Shown here piece by piece: positions 8,548 to 17,588 of a stretch of DNA of 64,000 nucleotides (positions are counted from its first letter, which is position 1; each line of letters begins with the position of its first letter). The DNA is from 34-65-8 sp964516135. GTDB lineage: Bacteria; Pseudomonadota; Alphaproteobacteria; Sphingomonadales; Sphingomonadaceae. A program made the translations under genes and the position numbers. The stretch is taken from NCBI GenBank assembly GCA_964516135.1, contig CAZEWN010000002.1:124001-188000 (forward strand), read 5' to 3'. The notes under the pieces were generated by a model that worked only from the letters and a program-made list of their open reading frames with translations, did not search any database and was not told the DNA's origin.

Positions 8548-9406
8548 GACCGCACTATTCGAGGATCGTCATTGGACCAGTCCGGACGGGCTGAGGCTGC
8601 ATTTCCGCGACTATCCGGGCGATGGCGCCAGCTCGCCGGTCTTGTGCCTGCATGGCCTGACGCGCAACGCGCGTGATTTCGAGCGACTGGCGGAGAGAAT
8701 CCAGGGAAGGCGCCGTATCCTTGTTCCCGACCTGCGCGGGCGGGGCGACAGCGATTACGCCAAGGACAGCGCGACCTACAATCCCGCGACTTACGTGGCC
8801 GATGTGCTGGCCTTGCTGGAGCAGGAGCGGATCGATCGCTTCGTCGCGATAGGCACCTCGCTGGGCGGGCTGATGACGATGATGCTGGCGGCGCACGATT
8901 CGGCCCGGATCGCAGGCTCGGTGATCAACGACATCGGTCCGGTTGTCGATCCAGCCGGGATCGCGCGGATTCGCGGCTACGTCGGCCAGTCGCGCAGCTT
9001 CGCCACGTGGATGCACGCCGCGCGCGCGCTGGAGGAAGTGCACGGCGCCGCGCATCCGGGATTCGTGATCGAGGATTGGCTTGTCATGGCCAAGCGCTGC
9101 ATGGTCGTGCAGCAGAACGGACGCATCGCCTTCGATTACGATATGGCCATCGCCGACCCGTTTCGTGAGCCGACCGGCGCGGTTCCGCCCGACCTCTGGC
9201 CGGCGTTCGACGCGCTGGGCGCGGCGCCCTTGCTGATCGTGCGCGGGGCGCGGTCGGATCTGTTGTCCGCCGACACGCTCGCGGAAATGCTTCGCCGCCA
9301 ACCTGACGCCGAAGCGGTTACCGTGCCGAATGTCGGCCACGCCCCGACGCTCGATGAGCCCGAAGCGCTGGCTGCGATCGAGCGCCTGTTCGCCCGCGTG
9401 GGCTAA
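8546..9406 (+). CDS. Alpha/beta hydrolase
   Basis: A 286-residue alpha/beta-hydrolase fold protein. The nucleophile elbow is GTSLGG (Ser about 115), the acid is probably Asp in VRGARSDLLS, and the catalytic His lies in NVGHAPTLDEP near the C-terminus. The oxyanion-hole HGLTRNARDF follows strand 3. The substrate cannot be told; the family includes esterases, haloalkane dehalogenases and meta-cleavage product hydrolases. No signal peptide is present. It starts head-to-head with selO and is followed 7 bp later by a glycosyltransferase gene. Confidence 0.87.
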   Translation: MTALFEDRHWTSPDGLRLHFRDYPGDGASSPVLCLHGLTRNARDFERLAERIQGRRRILVPDLRGRGDSDYAKDSATYNPATYVADVLALLEQERIDRFVAIGTSLGGLMTMMLAAHDSARIAGSVINDIGPVVDPAGIARIRGYVGQSRSFATWMHAARALEEVHGAAHPGFVIEDWLVMAKRCMVVQQNGRIAFDYDMAIADPFREPTGAVPPDLWPAFDALGAAPLLIVRGARSDLLSADTLAEMLRRQPDAEAVTVPNVGHAPTLDEPEALAAIERLFARVG

Positions 9407-9413
9407 GTCGCCG

Positions 9414-10547
9414 ATGCGGACTGTCCCCAGCATCCTGCACCTTCATTCCACCTTTTCGGCGGGGGGGAAGGAACTACGCAGTGTGCGGCTGATCAACGCG
9501 TTTGGGAACGGCGCCCGTCATACGATCGTATCCGGCGCGCCAGATCACATGGAGGCCGCCCAGCATATCGCTCGCGGGATTGCAGTAACTTATCCGCGCG
9601 ACTTCCCATCACTTCGAGGCAGACCCACGCCTGGCCGGTTACAGCGCCTGGCCAAGGCAATGGCCAGTCACGACCTGATCCTGACCTATAACTGGGGCGC
9701 GATGGACGCGGTCATGGCGCACACGCTGTTCGGCGAAGTGCACCGCCTGCCGCCACTCATCCATCACGAAGACGGCTTCAACGACGATGAGGCGTTGAAA
9801 CTCAAGGCGTCGCGCAAATGGTATCGTAGGATCGCGCTGGGCAGGGCAAGCGGCCTGGTCGTGCCATCGGAAGCACTGGAGGCGATCGCGCTGGAAACCT
9901 GGCATCAGCCGATCGGCCGGGTGCGCAGGATCGCCAATGGTATCGACACAGGCAAGTTCGCAGGCAAGGTGCGGGCCGATGCCTTGCGCGGGCTGGTGAA
10001 GCGCAAGGATGAATTCTGGGTCGGGACGCTGGCAGGTCTACGCGCGGTGAAGAACCTGCCGCGGCTGATCCGCGCATTCGCGCCGCTGCCGACCCAATGG
10101 CAACTGGTGATCGTGGGGGAGGGGCCCGAAAAGGCTGCGATCCGGGACGAGGCGATGCGGCTGGGCGTCGGCCACCGCGTCCATTTGCCTGGATTTGCGC
10201 CCGATCCCGCCCGGTTCGTCGGGCTTTTCGACGTGTTTGCTTTGTCATCGGACAGCGAACAGGCGCCGATCTCGCTGATCGAGGCGATGGCAGCCGGGCG
10301 CCCGGTTGCTGCGACGGACGTGGGCGATATCAGCGCCATGGTGTCCAATGAGAACCGCCCGTTGATCGGGCGCGGCGAAGAGGCGCTTGCCGGCGCGCTG
10401 CGGACCCTGGCGGGTGATGCACAGCTACGTGCCCGACTGGGCCAGGCAAACATGGCAAAGGCCCGCGCTTCGTTCGACGAGAAGACCATGATCGCGGCCT
10501 ACCGTCGGCTTTATTCGTCCGCGCTCGGCGGCGCGGACCTCGTTTGA
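9414..10547 (+). CDS. Glycosyltransferase family 4 (GT-B)
   Basis: A 377-residue GT-B glycosyltransferase. The N-terminal half carries the acceptor domain. The C-terminal half has the GT4 signature: GTLAGLRAVKNLPRLIRAF, VIVGEGPEK, and the E-x7-E region EQAPISLIEAMAAGRPVAATDVG (retaining mechanism, nucleotide-sugar binding). The start is the ATG at 9414, seven bases after the hydrolase stop; the longer frame overlaps the hydrolase. It is probably co-transcribed with that hydrolase. The sugar and acceptor are unknown. No polysaccharide cluster surrounds it. Confidence 0.85.
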   Translation: MRTVPSILHLHSTFSAGGKELRSVRLINAFGNGARHTIVSGAPDHMEAAQHIARGIAVTYPRDFPSLRGRPTPGRLQRLAKAMASHDLILTYNWGAMDAVMAHTLFGEVHRLPPLIHHEDGFNDDEALKLKASRKWYRRIALGRASGLVVPSEALEAIALETWHQPIGRVRRIANGIDTGKFAGKVRADALRGLVKRKDEFWVGTLAGLRAVKNLPRLIRAFAPLPTQWQLVIVGEGPEKAAIRDEAMRLGVGHRVHLPGFAPDPARFVGLFDVFALSSDSEQAPISLIEAMAAGRPVAATDVGDISAMVSNENRPLIGRGEEALAGALRTLAGDAQLRARLGQANMAKARASFDEKTMIAAYRRLYSSALGGADLV

Positions 10548-10613
10548 GTGGAGCGACCTTCACCGGTGGTTCACGCTGCGGGGGACAGGCACGCGCGTGC
10601 CGCGTAATGAAAG

Positions 10614-10641
10614 TTGAATTGACCCGCCCATCCGCTAAACA
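10614..10641 (+). promoter_or_regulatory. Candidate sigma-70 promoter for the YfgM-bamB pair
   Basis: TTGAAT (10614-10619), a 16-bp spacer and TAAACA (10636-10641) lie about 40 bp before the GTG start at 10681. The position is right and the hexamers are fair. This is from inspection only. Confidence 0.35.
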
Positions 10642-10680
10642 CCGCGCCCGATCCGACCTGCCAACCAAGAAAGCCGCCGA

Positions 10681-11484
10681 GTGGCCCTGAGACCCAATTC
10701 AAGCCTGACGACCGATCAGAAAAAAGCCGTGCAGGACGAAGTCCTGATGCGCGAGATCGACGACGCCGTGCGGCAGGATGAATATGCCAGCCTGGCCAGC
10801 CGTTACGGCAAGCCCGCGCTGGCCGCTGTGGTCCTCGGGCTGGCTGCATTTGGTGGCTACCTGCTGTGGGACAATTACCGGGAGGGGCAGCGGGAGGAGC
10901 GATCCGAGCAATTCATCGCTGCCCTTGATCAGCTCGAAGCCGGCAATCTCGGTCCCGCTTCCGATGCCCTGGATCCGGTCATTGCCGACGGCGGCGGCGA
11001 TGTCGCCGCGATCGCGCGAATGCTCAAGGCAGGGATCGCACTTGAACAGAATGATGCCGCTGGCGCTGCCCGGATGTTTGCTGCGGTCGCCGCGTCGTCC
11101 GACGCGCCACAGCCGCTGCGCGAGCTCGCCACGGTGCGCGAGGTCGCCGCGACCTATGACACGCTGCCGCCCGCGCAGGTGATTGCGCGGCTGCGATCCA
11201 TCGCGGTTCCGGGCAACCAGTATTTTGGCAGCGCCGGCGAGCTTGTCGCGATGGCTCATCTCGAACAGGGCAACCGGCGAGAGGCTGGCGCGCTGTTCGC
11301 CGCCATTGCGAAGCACGAGGGCGTGCCCGAAACGTTGCGCGCGCGGACGCGTCAGATGGCTGGATTGCTGGGGGTGGACGCGATCGAGGATGTCGATGCA
11401 TTGCTCGCGAATACTGGCGCGGGCGGTGGTGACGTTTCGGCTTCGTCCGCTCCAGTCCCCTCCGATGCTTCATCGGCCGAATAG
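10681..11484 (+). CDS. YfgM-like TPR_21 membrane-anchored protein
   Basis: A 267-residue protein with a cytosolic N-terminus, one transmembrane helix (ALAAVVLGLAAFGGYLLW, about 44-61) and a periplasmic helical domain of the tetratricopeptide-like YfgM family (PF09976). YfgM is an ancillary SecYEG-associated factor linked to periplasmic chaperones. The Ser/Ala-rich tail is low in complexity. The next gene is bamB, the order seen in many proteobacteria, which supports the call. The start is GTG at 10681; an ATG at 10747 (MREIDDAVRQDEY) would also leave the family core intact, so the start is uncertain. Confidence 0.8.
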   Translation: MALRPNSSLTTDQKKAVQDEVLMREIDDAVRQDEYASLASRYGKPALAAVVLGLAAFGGYLLWDNYREGQREERSEQFIAALDQLEAGNLGPASDALDPVIADGGGDVAAIARMLKAGIALEQNDAAGAARMFAAVAASSDAPQPLRELATVREVAATYDTLPPAQVIARLRSIAVPGNQYFGSAGELVAMAHLEQGNRREAGALFAAIAKHEGVPETLRARTRQMAGLLGVDAIEDVDALLANTGAGGGDVSASSAPVPSDASSAE

Positions 11485-11506
11485 ATAGCAGGGAAGAACA
11501 ATCACG

Positions 11507-12856
11507 ATGATCGCCAATTCGATGCCCAGGTTCGGTCGGCTGGCAGGCACCGTGGTGCTGGCCGCGATACTCGGCGGCTGCGCGGGCGGTCTGTTCGGCG
11601 GCAAGGATGACAAGACCACGCCCACCGTCGGCGACAGGGTTCCAATTCTGTCACGCATCGAAAGCGGCGCCTCGGTCGATCCAGAGCTTGCCGGCGTGCA
11701 GGTCGTGCTGCCGCCTGCGCAGGTCAACGCAGCCTGGCCTCAAGCAGGCGGTACGGCCAACAAGGCCTATGGCCATCTCGCTCTGGCCGCTGCTCCCCAG
11801 CGTGCGTGGACGGCACAGATTACCGGCTCGACCGAGCGGCGGCGGCTGGCGGCGGCTCCGGTCGTTGGCGGTGGAATGGTGTTCGCGGTCGACACCGGCG
11901 GCACTGTTCATGCGTTCGACGAGGCGAGCGGCGGGCGTCGCTGGTCTTACCGGATGGAGGTCGCCAGCAACCTCGCAAACGCCGCTTTCGGGGGCGGCGC
12001 CAGCTTCGATGGCGGCCGGGTCTACGCCACCAATGGCGTCGGCGAGGTCGTTGCGCTCGATGCCGGCACCGGCACGCAGGTATGGAAGGTCAAGCCAGCC
12101 GGGCCACTACGCGGTTCGCCCACGGTTGCTTTTAATACCGTGTTTGTGATGACGCAGGACAACCAGATCCACGCCTTGTCCGCCAACGACGGCACGCCGG
12201 TCTGGAATGAATCCGGTTCGATCGCGCAAGCCGGCGTATTCGGCGTTGCCGCTCCGGCGGCGGGGCAGGGCACCGTGGTTGCAGGTTACAGCACCGGAGA
12301 ACTCGTCGCCTATCGTTATGAAAACGGCCGCGTCCTGTGGTCCGACGCGCTTGCGCGCACATCGATCTCCACGCAGGTGGGCTCGCTCACCGATATCGAC
12401 GCCGATCCGATTATTGCCGATGGCCGGGTCTACGCGCTGGGCCAGGGCGGCCGCATGGCGTCATACGAACTGGTGACCGGCCAGCGCATCTGGGAACTCA
12501 ACGTTGGCGGCATTTCCACCCCGGCGATCGCGGGCGAATGGATTTTCGCATTGACCGACGATGCGCGCATGCTGGGCATCGCGCGGACAAGCGGCAAGGT
12601 CCGTTGGATTACGCAGTTACAACGCTTCCGGGACGAAGAAGATCGGGAAGGGCCGGTGTTTTGGACTGGTCCGGTCCTGGCCGGAGGTAGCCTGTGGGTC
12701 GCCAGCACGCGAGGCGCGGTTTATCGTCTCAGCACGGGCGAAGGATCGGCAAGCCTGTTCCTGGAACTGAACGCGCCGGTCAGCCTCCCGCCTGTGGTAG
12801 CGAACGAGACGCTGTATATCCTGGACGATAGCGGCCGCTTGCACGCGTTTCGCTAG
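11507..12856 (+). CDS. bamB: Outer-membrane assembly lipoprotein BamB
   Basis: A 449-residue PQQ-like beta-propeller lipoprotein. The signal peptide ends in the lipobox LGGC (Cys about 25). Repeated propeller motifs follow: VFAVDTGGTVHAFDEASGGRRW, VYATNGVGEVVALDAGTGTQVW, ALSANDGTPVW and VYALGQGGRMASYELVTGQRIW. BamB binds BamA on the periplasmic face and helps insert outer-membrane barrels. GGGAAGA lies about 10 nt before the ATG. It sits 22 bp after the YfgM-like gene, a likely operon. The downstream der (GTPase) often found here is absent. Confidence 0.92.
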   Translation: MIANSMPRFGRLAGTVVLAAILGGCAGGLFGGKDDKTTPTVGDRVPILSRIESGASVDPELAGVQVVLPPAQVNAAWPQAGGTANKAYGHLALAAAPQRAWTAQITGSTERRRLAAAPVVGGGMVFAVDTGGTVHAFDEASGGRRWSYRMEVASNLANAAFGGGASFDGGRVYATNGVGEVVALDAGTGTQVWKVKPAGPLRGSPTVAFNTVFVMTQDNQIHALSANDGTPVWNESGSIAQAGVFGVAAPAAGQGTVVAGYSTGELVAYRYENGRVLWSDALARTSISTQVGSLTDIDADPIIADGRVYALGQGGRMASYELVTGQRIWELNVGGISTPAIAGEWIFALTDDARMLGIARTSGKVRWITQLQRFRDEEDREGPVFWTGPVLAGGSLWVASTRGAVYRLSTGEGSASLFLELNAPVSLPPVVANETLYILDDSGRLHAFR

Positions 12857-12930
12857 GCGCGGTCCGGCAACTGCGGGCTGTCCCGGTTGGCCGGGCTTTA
12901 CCGGGGCCTTAACCCTTTTCAGGTAGTCGC

Positions 12931-14295
12931 GTGCCCGCCATGAGTGCGCGTCAGACAACTCCCGGCCCCTTGCCGCGCAGCGACGTGTCGGCGGGCGTGG
13001 GCCTGGCCGGTCTGCTGGGTCTGTTCGCGTGGATCGCGTTCTGCCGGAATTACGCGCCCATCGCCGATTGGTTCGGTCTTCCGGGGCCGCGCGCGCCTCT
13101 GTCTGGACCGCACGCCGCGCTTGCCGCCATGGTATTTTCCAGCATTCCGATGATTCTGTGGTCGGTATGTGTGGACAAGGTCCATCGCAATCCTTCCACC
13201 GGGATCGATTGGAACAGGGCGCCACGGCCGATTGCGGCGGTCCTGCCCGTTGCGGCGATCAAGATTGCCGCCTTGTGGGCGACCTGGCTGATACTGGCGG
13301 GTCTCTATGGCCTGGCGCGGTGGTATTGGGACGGCCAATACCTTTTCGCGATGCAGGTGCTGGGCTATGCGATCGGACCCCTTGTCATCTTGTCCGTTCC
13401 CTATGTCATCTGGCTGGATCGGCGAATGATCGAACCGCGTGATCACGCCTGGCATTTTGGCATGCTGCTACTGGGGCGCGGCGAGCATGATCCCGAAGCA
13501 GTAAGGAAGCATTGGCGAGCATGGCTCATCAAGGGCTTTTTCGGCGCGTTCATGATCTCGATCCTGCCCGGCGGCTTTGCGGCGGTTGTGGGCGCCGATC
13601 TCTCGGCGATTGCCAATGATCCGGTGCGCTGGGGCCTGCTGCTGATAGAGTTGCTGTTCGTAATCGACGTGCAGATCGGCACGGTCGGCTATCTCGTCAC
13701 CATGCGTCCGCTCGACGCGCACATACGCAGCGGGAACCCGTTCCTGGGCGGGTGGCTGGCGGCGTTGGTGTGCTATCCGCCGGTCGCATGGGGCGTGCTG
13801 GGAACGATCCTGGCATACGAAGTGAACACGCCTGGCTGGACCATATGGTTCGCCGATTACCCCGCGCTGCTCTGGATTTGGGCGTGCTGGCTGGTATTTT
13901 TGACCGGGATCTACGCGTGGGCGACGGTGGCGTTCGGGCTGCGTTTTTCCAATCTCACGTATCGCGGTGTCGTGACCAATGGTCCCTACCGCTTCACCCG
14001 GCACCCGGCTTATCTGTCGAAGAACCTTTTCTGGTGGAGCGCGACCCTGCCGTTCCTCGTGAGCACCGGTTCACCGGTGGACGCGGTACGGAATGTATTC
14101 TTCTTGGGCTGCGTCAGCGCGATCTATTACTGGCGCGCACGCACGGAAGAGGCTCATTTGCTCGCGGAGGACGCGAAATATCGATCCTATCATGCGTGGA
14201 TGACAACGAACGGCCCCGTTACTGCCACCTTCGCCAGGCTAGGTGATGCCGCCCGCGGATTGCGCCTGCCCATGCCACGCCAACCGGCGGAATGA
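12931..14295 (+). CDS. Multi-pass membrane protein with ICMT-like methyltransferase C-terminus
   Basis: A 454-residue polytopic membrane protein with about ten hydrophobic segments. The C-terminal part has the isoprenylcysteine carboxyl methyltransferase/phospholipid methyltransferase-like signature NGPYRFTRHPAYLSKNLFW (about 345-363), followed by a charged helix RARTEEAHLLAEDAKYRSY, as in ICMT-type enzymes. The N-terminal 250 residues are not recognised. GTG at 12931 has AGGT 7 nt upstream; an ATG at 12940 is the alternative. The stop codon abuts the stop of convergent gshA. The methyl acceptor is unknown. Confidence 0.75.
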   Translation: MPAMSARQTTPGPLPRSDVSAGVGLAGLLGLFAWIAFCRNYAPIADWFGLPGPRAPLSGPHAALAAMVFSSIPMILWSVCVDKVHRNPSTGIDWNRAPRPIAAVLPVAAIKIAALWATWLILAGLYGLARWYWDGQYLFAMQVLGYAIGPLVILSVPYVIWLDRRMIEPRDHAWHFGMLLLGRGEHDPEAVRKHWRAWLIKGFFGAFMISILPGGFAAVVGADLSAIANDPVRWGLLLIELLFVIDVQIGTVGYLVTMRPLDAHIRSGNPFLGGWLAALVCYPPVAWGVLGTILAYEVNTPGWTIWFADYPALLWIWACWLVFLTGIYAWATVAFGLRFSNLTYRGVVTNGPYRFTRHPAYLSKNLFWWSATLPFLVSTGSPVDAVRNVFFLGCVSAIYYWRARTEEAHLLAEDAKYRSYHAWMTTNGPVTATFARLGDAARGLRLPMPRQPAE

Positions 14296-15666
14296 TCAGA
14301 AACTATACCGGTAAACCTGACTGACGTCGCCTGCCCATTCGCCGTGATACATGTCGAGCAGGCGCTGAGCGGGGACCTTGCCGCTGGCAACGATTTCGTC
14401 GAGCGTTTCGAGAAATCCGGTTTCGTTGTCGCCGCCGGTGTTCAGCCTTCCCCGCGCGGCGAGACCGGACCGGGCAATCGAGAGGACCTCGCGGGCAATA
14501 TCGTGCAACCGCCCACCGCCCGGCAGGGGCGCATCAAGCGCCAGTTTCGGGACGGCGTCTCGCAGTGCCTCGCGTTCGTCCATTGTCCAGCTCTTGACCA
14601 TGTCCCATGCCGCATCGAGCGCACTCTGATCGTACAGCAGGCCGACCCAGAACGCGGGGAGGGCGCAAATCCTGCTCCACGGGCCACCGTCCGCGCCGCG
14701 CATTTCGAGGAAGCTCTTGAGGCGCACTTCGGGGAACGCGGTCGACAGGTGATCGATCCAGTCGCTCGCGCGCGGCTTCTCGCCCGGCAGCGCGGGCAGC
14801 TCGCCGCGCAGAAAATCGCGGAAGCTCTGCCCGGCGGCATCAATGTAACGCCCTTCGCGGAACACGAAGTACATCGGCACATCCAGCATGTAGTCGACGT
14901 AGCGTTCATAGCCGAACCCATCCTCGAACACGAAAGGCAGCATCCCGGTTCGATGAGGATCGGTGTCTGACCAGATATGGCTGCGATAGCTGAGGAAACC
15001 GTTGGGCTTGCCCTCGGTGAATGGCGAATTGGCGAACAACGCGGTGGCAAGCGGTTGCAGCGCCAGCCCGACCCGGAACTTCTTCGCCATGTCGGCCTCA
15101 CTCGAATAGTCCAGATTGACCTGGATCGTGCAAGTCCGCAGCATCATGTCGAGGCCGAGATTTCCGACTCGCGGCATATGGCGCAGCATGATGTCGTATC
15201 GCCCCTTGGGCATGATCGGCAGCTCTTCCCGGCGCTTGTCCGGCCACATTCCTAGACCCAGGAAGCCTACTCCGCACCGCGCGCCGATCGCCTTGACCTG
15301 TTCGAGGTGGCGGCCCGTTTCGGCGCAAGTCTGGTGCAGGTTCTCAAGTGGCGCGCCGGAAAGTTCGAGCTGGCCCGCAGGCTCCAGGCTGACCGTGCCA
15401 TCGGCCCCGCGCATCGCGATGACATGGCCATTTTCCTCGATCGGTTCCCAGCCATATTCGCGCAAACTCAGCAAGATGTCGCGGATACCTGCGGGTTCAT
15501 CATAACCGGGTGCACGGTGATCAGTGCGAAAGAACACCAGCTTTTCGTGCTCGGTCCCGATCCGCCAGTCAGCGGCGGGTTTCTCGCCGCGCTGCATCGG
15601 GGCGACGAGCTGGTCGCGCGACTCGATGATCGGATCGTCCTTGGCGGAGGTGTCGCGGGTGCTCAT
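14296..15666 (-). CDS. gshA: Glutamate--cysteine ligase, plant/alphaproteobacterial type
   Basis: A 456-residue enzyme that joins glutamate and cysteine in the first step of glutathione synthesis. Motifs match the plant-like GSH1 class: GTEHEKLVFF, ENGHVIAMRG, DMMLRTCTIQVNLDYSSEADM, and SFLEMRGADGGPWSR. Start at the ATG at 15666 (MSTRDTSAKDD); the upstream open extension is rejected because it overlaps rsmE and is low in complexity. It is co-directional with rsmE, 40 bp apart, an arrangement common in sphingomonads. Confidence 0.93.
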   Translation of the reverse strand: MSTRDTSAKDDPIIESRDQLVAPMQRGEKPAADWRIGTEHEKLVFFRTDHRAPGYDEPAGIRDILLSLREYGWEPIEENGHVIAMRGADGTVSLEPAGQLELSGAPLENLHQTCAETGRHLEQVKAIGARCGVGFLGLGMWPDKRREELPIMPKGRYDIMLRHMPRVGNLGLDMMLRTCTIQVNLDYSSEADMAKKFRVGLALQPLATALFANSPFTEGKPNGFLSYRSHIWSDTDPHRTGMLPFVFEDGFGYERYVDYMLDVPMYFVFREGRYIDAAGQSFRDFLRGELPALPGEKPRASDWIDHLSTAFPEVRLKSFLEMRGADGGPWSRICALPAFWVGLLYDQSALDAAWDMVKSWTMDEREALRDAVPKLALDAPLPGGGRLHDIAREVLSIARSGLAARGRLNTGGDNETGFLETLDEIVASGKVPAQRLLDMYHGEWAGDVSQVYRYSF

Positions 15667-15706
15667 GGCGCGCTGCGATAGGCAACCGACGGGGCGAGGA
15701 AAAGCG

Positions 15707-16453
15707 CTATTTGCGCCAGTCCCCGGCGATGCCCATCCACAGCGCGGCGGCGGCGATGGCGGCGGTCTCGCCACGCAGTATCCGAGGGCCCAGGCTGATT
15801 GCGCGGGCCGCTGGATGCGCGCGGATTGCGGCGCGCTCGGTCTCGTCGAAGCCGCCCTCCGGGCCGGTCACGAGTGCGGCGCTCACGACGCCCACAAAGG
15901 CTGTCGCCGCGGGTTCGCCGCCTTGTTCGTCGGCGAAGAATAGCGTGCGACCGGCGGGCCAGTCGCGGAGCAGGGCATCGAGCGAGACCGGGGCAGCGAT
16001 CGAGGGGAGCGCGGTCCGGGCGCATTGTTCGGCAGCTTCGACAACGATAGCTCGCGCGCGACCGGCGTTGAGCTTGTCCGCCACGCATCGCCGCGTCACG
16101 ACCGGGCGGATCGCGGCGATGCCCAGTTCGGTCGCTTTTTCCAGCACGAGGTCGAAACGGTCCTTCTTGAGGAGCGCCGGACAGAGCCAGAAGTCGGGCA
16201 CCGCTTCGCGCGCCCGCAGCCGTTCGACCGTTTCGAGCATGACCGTTCGCTTGTCCAGATCGATGACTCGCGTCGCCCATTCGCCGGTCATGTCATCGCA
16301 CAGGACTACCACGTCGCCCGGCGCGGCGCGCATCACGCGGGTGAGGTAATGGGCCTGGTTGCCTGCCAGTGCGACGCGGGCACCCTCCGTCAACTCTTCG
16401 CCGACGAACAGCCGGGGGGCGCTTTTTGGAGGCCATGCGGGGGTGGCGGGCAT
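15707..16453 (-). CDS. rsmE: 16S rRNA (uracil1498-N3)-methyltransferase
   Basis: A 248-residue SPOUT methyltransferase that modifies U1498 of 16S rRNA. The N-terminal PUA-like domain (RLFVGEELTEG) is followed by KKDRFDLVLEKATELG and the C-terminal trefoil-knot SAM site: ALVTGPEGGFDETE and SLGPRILRGETAAIAA. The start is the ATG at 16453; the longer frame would run through a palindromic repeat. It is divergent from ubiA, with 114 bp between start codons, and lies upstream of gshA. Confidence 0.92.
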   Translation of the reverse strand: MPATPAWPPKSAPRLFVGEELTEGARVALAGNQAHYLTRVMRAAPGDVVVLCDDMTGEWATRVIDLDKRTVMLETVERLRAREAVPDFWLCPALLKKDRFDLVLEKATELGIAAIRPVVTRRCVADKLNAGRARAIVVEAAEQCARTALPSIAAPVSLDALLRDWPAGRTLFFADEQGGEPAATAFVGVVSAALVTGPEGGFDETERAAIRAHPAARAISLGPRILRGETAAIAAAALWMGIAGDWRK

Positions 16454-16471
16454 GGCATTCCTAACCACATC

Positions 16472-16548
16472 CGTCATGCCAGCGAAAGCCGGGATCGCTC
16501 GGCAACCGTGCGGGGCCGACAACGATCCCGGCTTTCGTCGGCATGACG
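16472..16548. repeat. REP-like imperfect palindrome
   Basis: Two 26-nt arms (16472-16497 and 16523-16548) are complementary at 24 of 26 positions around a 25-nt loop. The arm begins CGTCATGCCAGCGAAAGCC. Such GTCATGCC...GGCATGAC elements are typical extragenic palindromes of sphingomonads and other Alphaproteobacteria, scattered through the genome as miniature mobile or REP/BIME-like sequences. It sits between the divergent rsmE and ubiA genes, within their promoter region. Confidence 0.75.
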
Positions 16549-16567
16549 GGGGCGGTAGGGCGGGGCG

Positions 16568-17470
16568 ATGACCGAAACCATCGTCCCCGACTCCGAGCAT
16601 CGCGGGCTGGTCGCGCGGCTACCCCGGCTGCCGCGCGACCTGGCGCAGCTCGCACGTTTTGACCGCCCGATCGGGTGGTGGCTGCTGTTCTGGCCCTGTG
16701 CGTGGAGCGTGTGGCTGGCCGGTGCGGGCTGGCAATTCGAGCTGGTAGCCTGGCTGCTGCTCGGCGCAATCGCGATGCGCGGAGCTGGGTGTGTTTATAA
16801 CGACCTTGTCGACGCCGACCTTGATCGCCAGGTCGCGCGCACGGCCGCGCGGCCGGTGGCGAGCGGGCGGATCTCAAAGAAACTTGCCTGGCTCTGGCTG
16901 GGGGCGCTGTGCACGGTCGGCCTCGTGGTGCTGCTGCAATTGCGCTGGCAGGCGCAGGCGATCGCGCTGGCCAGTATCGCGCTGGTCGCGGCCTATCCGT
17001 TCATGAAACGCATCACGTGGTGGCCGCAGGCCTGGCTCGGCCTCGTGTTCAGTTGGGGCACGCTGGTCGGTTGGGGGCAGCTTCGCGGCGACAATTGGGA
17101 CGTGCTGGCGGCACTCTACGCCGGCAGCGCCGCGTGGGTGATGGGCTACGACACGATTTACGCGCTGCAGGACCGGGAGGATGACGCGCTCGTCGGCATC
17201 AGATCGTCGGCGCTGCGCCTGGGAACGCACGTGAAGGGAGGTGTTGCGCTGTTCTATGCCTTGGCGATCGCGCTGTGGGCGCTCGCATTCTGGCTGTACC
17301 GGGCGGACTGGATCGCGCTGCTTGCCCTGATCCCGGCGGCGGCGCACCTCGCCTGGCAAGTGACGACGCTCGATCCGGCCGACCCGGCCAATCCGCTCGA
17401 CCGTTTCCGCGCCAATCGCTGGACCGGTGCGCTGATGGCCGCCGCCTGTATCGTGGTTGGCAACGCCTAG
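16568..17470 (+). CDS. ubiA: 4-hydroxybenzoate polyprenyltransferase
   Basis: A 300-residue membrane prenyltransferase that attaches the polyprenyl tail to 4-hydroxybenzoate in ubiquinone synthesis. The two Asp-rich motifs are present: NDLVDADLDRQVARTAARP (about 77-95) and DTIYALQDREDDALVGIRS (about 194-212), with about eight to nine transmembrane helices. The start at 16568 (MTETIVPDSEHRG) follows the REP-like palindrome by 20 bp. It is divergent from rsmE. A clear UbiA family member; the substrate is assumed from the family. Confidence 0.93.
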   Translation: MTETIVPDSEHRGLVARLPRLPRDLAQLARFDRPIGWWLLFWPCAWSVWLAGAGWQFELVAWLLLGAIAMRGAGCVYNDLVDADLDRQVARTAARPVASGRISKKLAWLWLGALCTVGLVVLLQLRWQAQAIALASIALVAAYPFMKRITWWPQAWLGLVFSWGTLVGWGQLRGDNWDVLAALYAGSAAWVMGYDTIYALQDREDDALVGIRSSALRLGTHVKGGVALFYALAIALWALAFWLYRADWIALLALIPAAAHLAWQVTTLDPADPANPLDRFRANRWTGALMAAACIVVGNA

Positions 17471-17558
17471 CCGCTGTCACTGCGGAACCGGTCGAAGGAA
17501 CGGCGGCAGCACTGACGGACGTGGTCGTACTGTTCCCGAGCGGGGTTTTCGCGGACCA

Positions 17559-17574
17559 GCCCCAAATATGGGGC
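17559..17574. terminator. Small hairpin in the convergent ubiA/VOC gap
   Basis: GCCCCA-AATA-TGGGGC forms a perfect 6-bp stem with a 4-nt loop, midway between two convergent genes. There is no U-tract. The rest of this 118-bp gap shows nothing else. Confidence 0.3.
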
Positions 17575-17588
17575 GGGTGGGCATCGGC

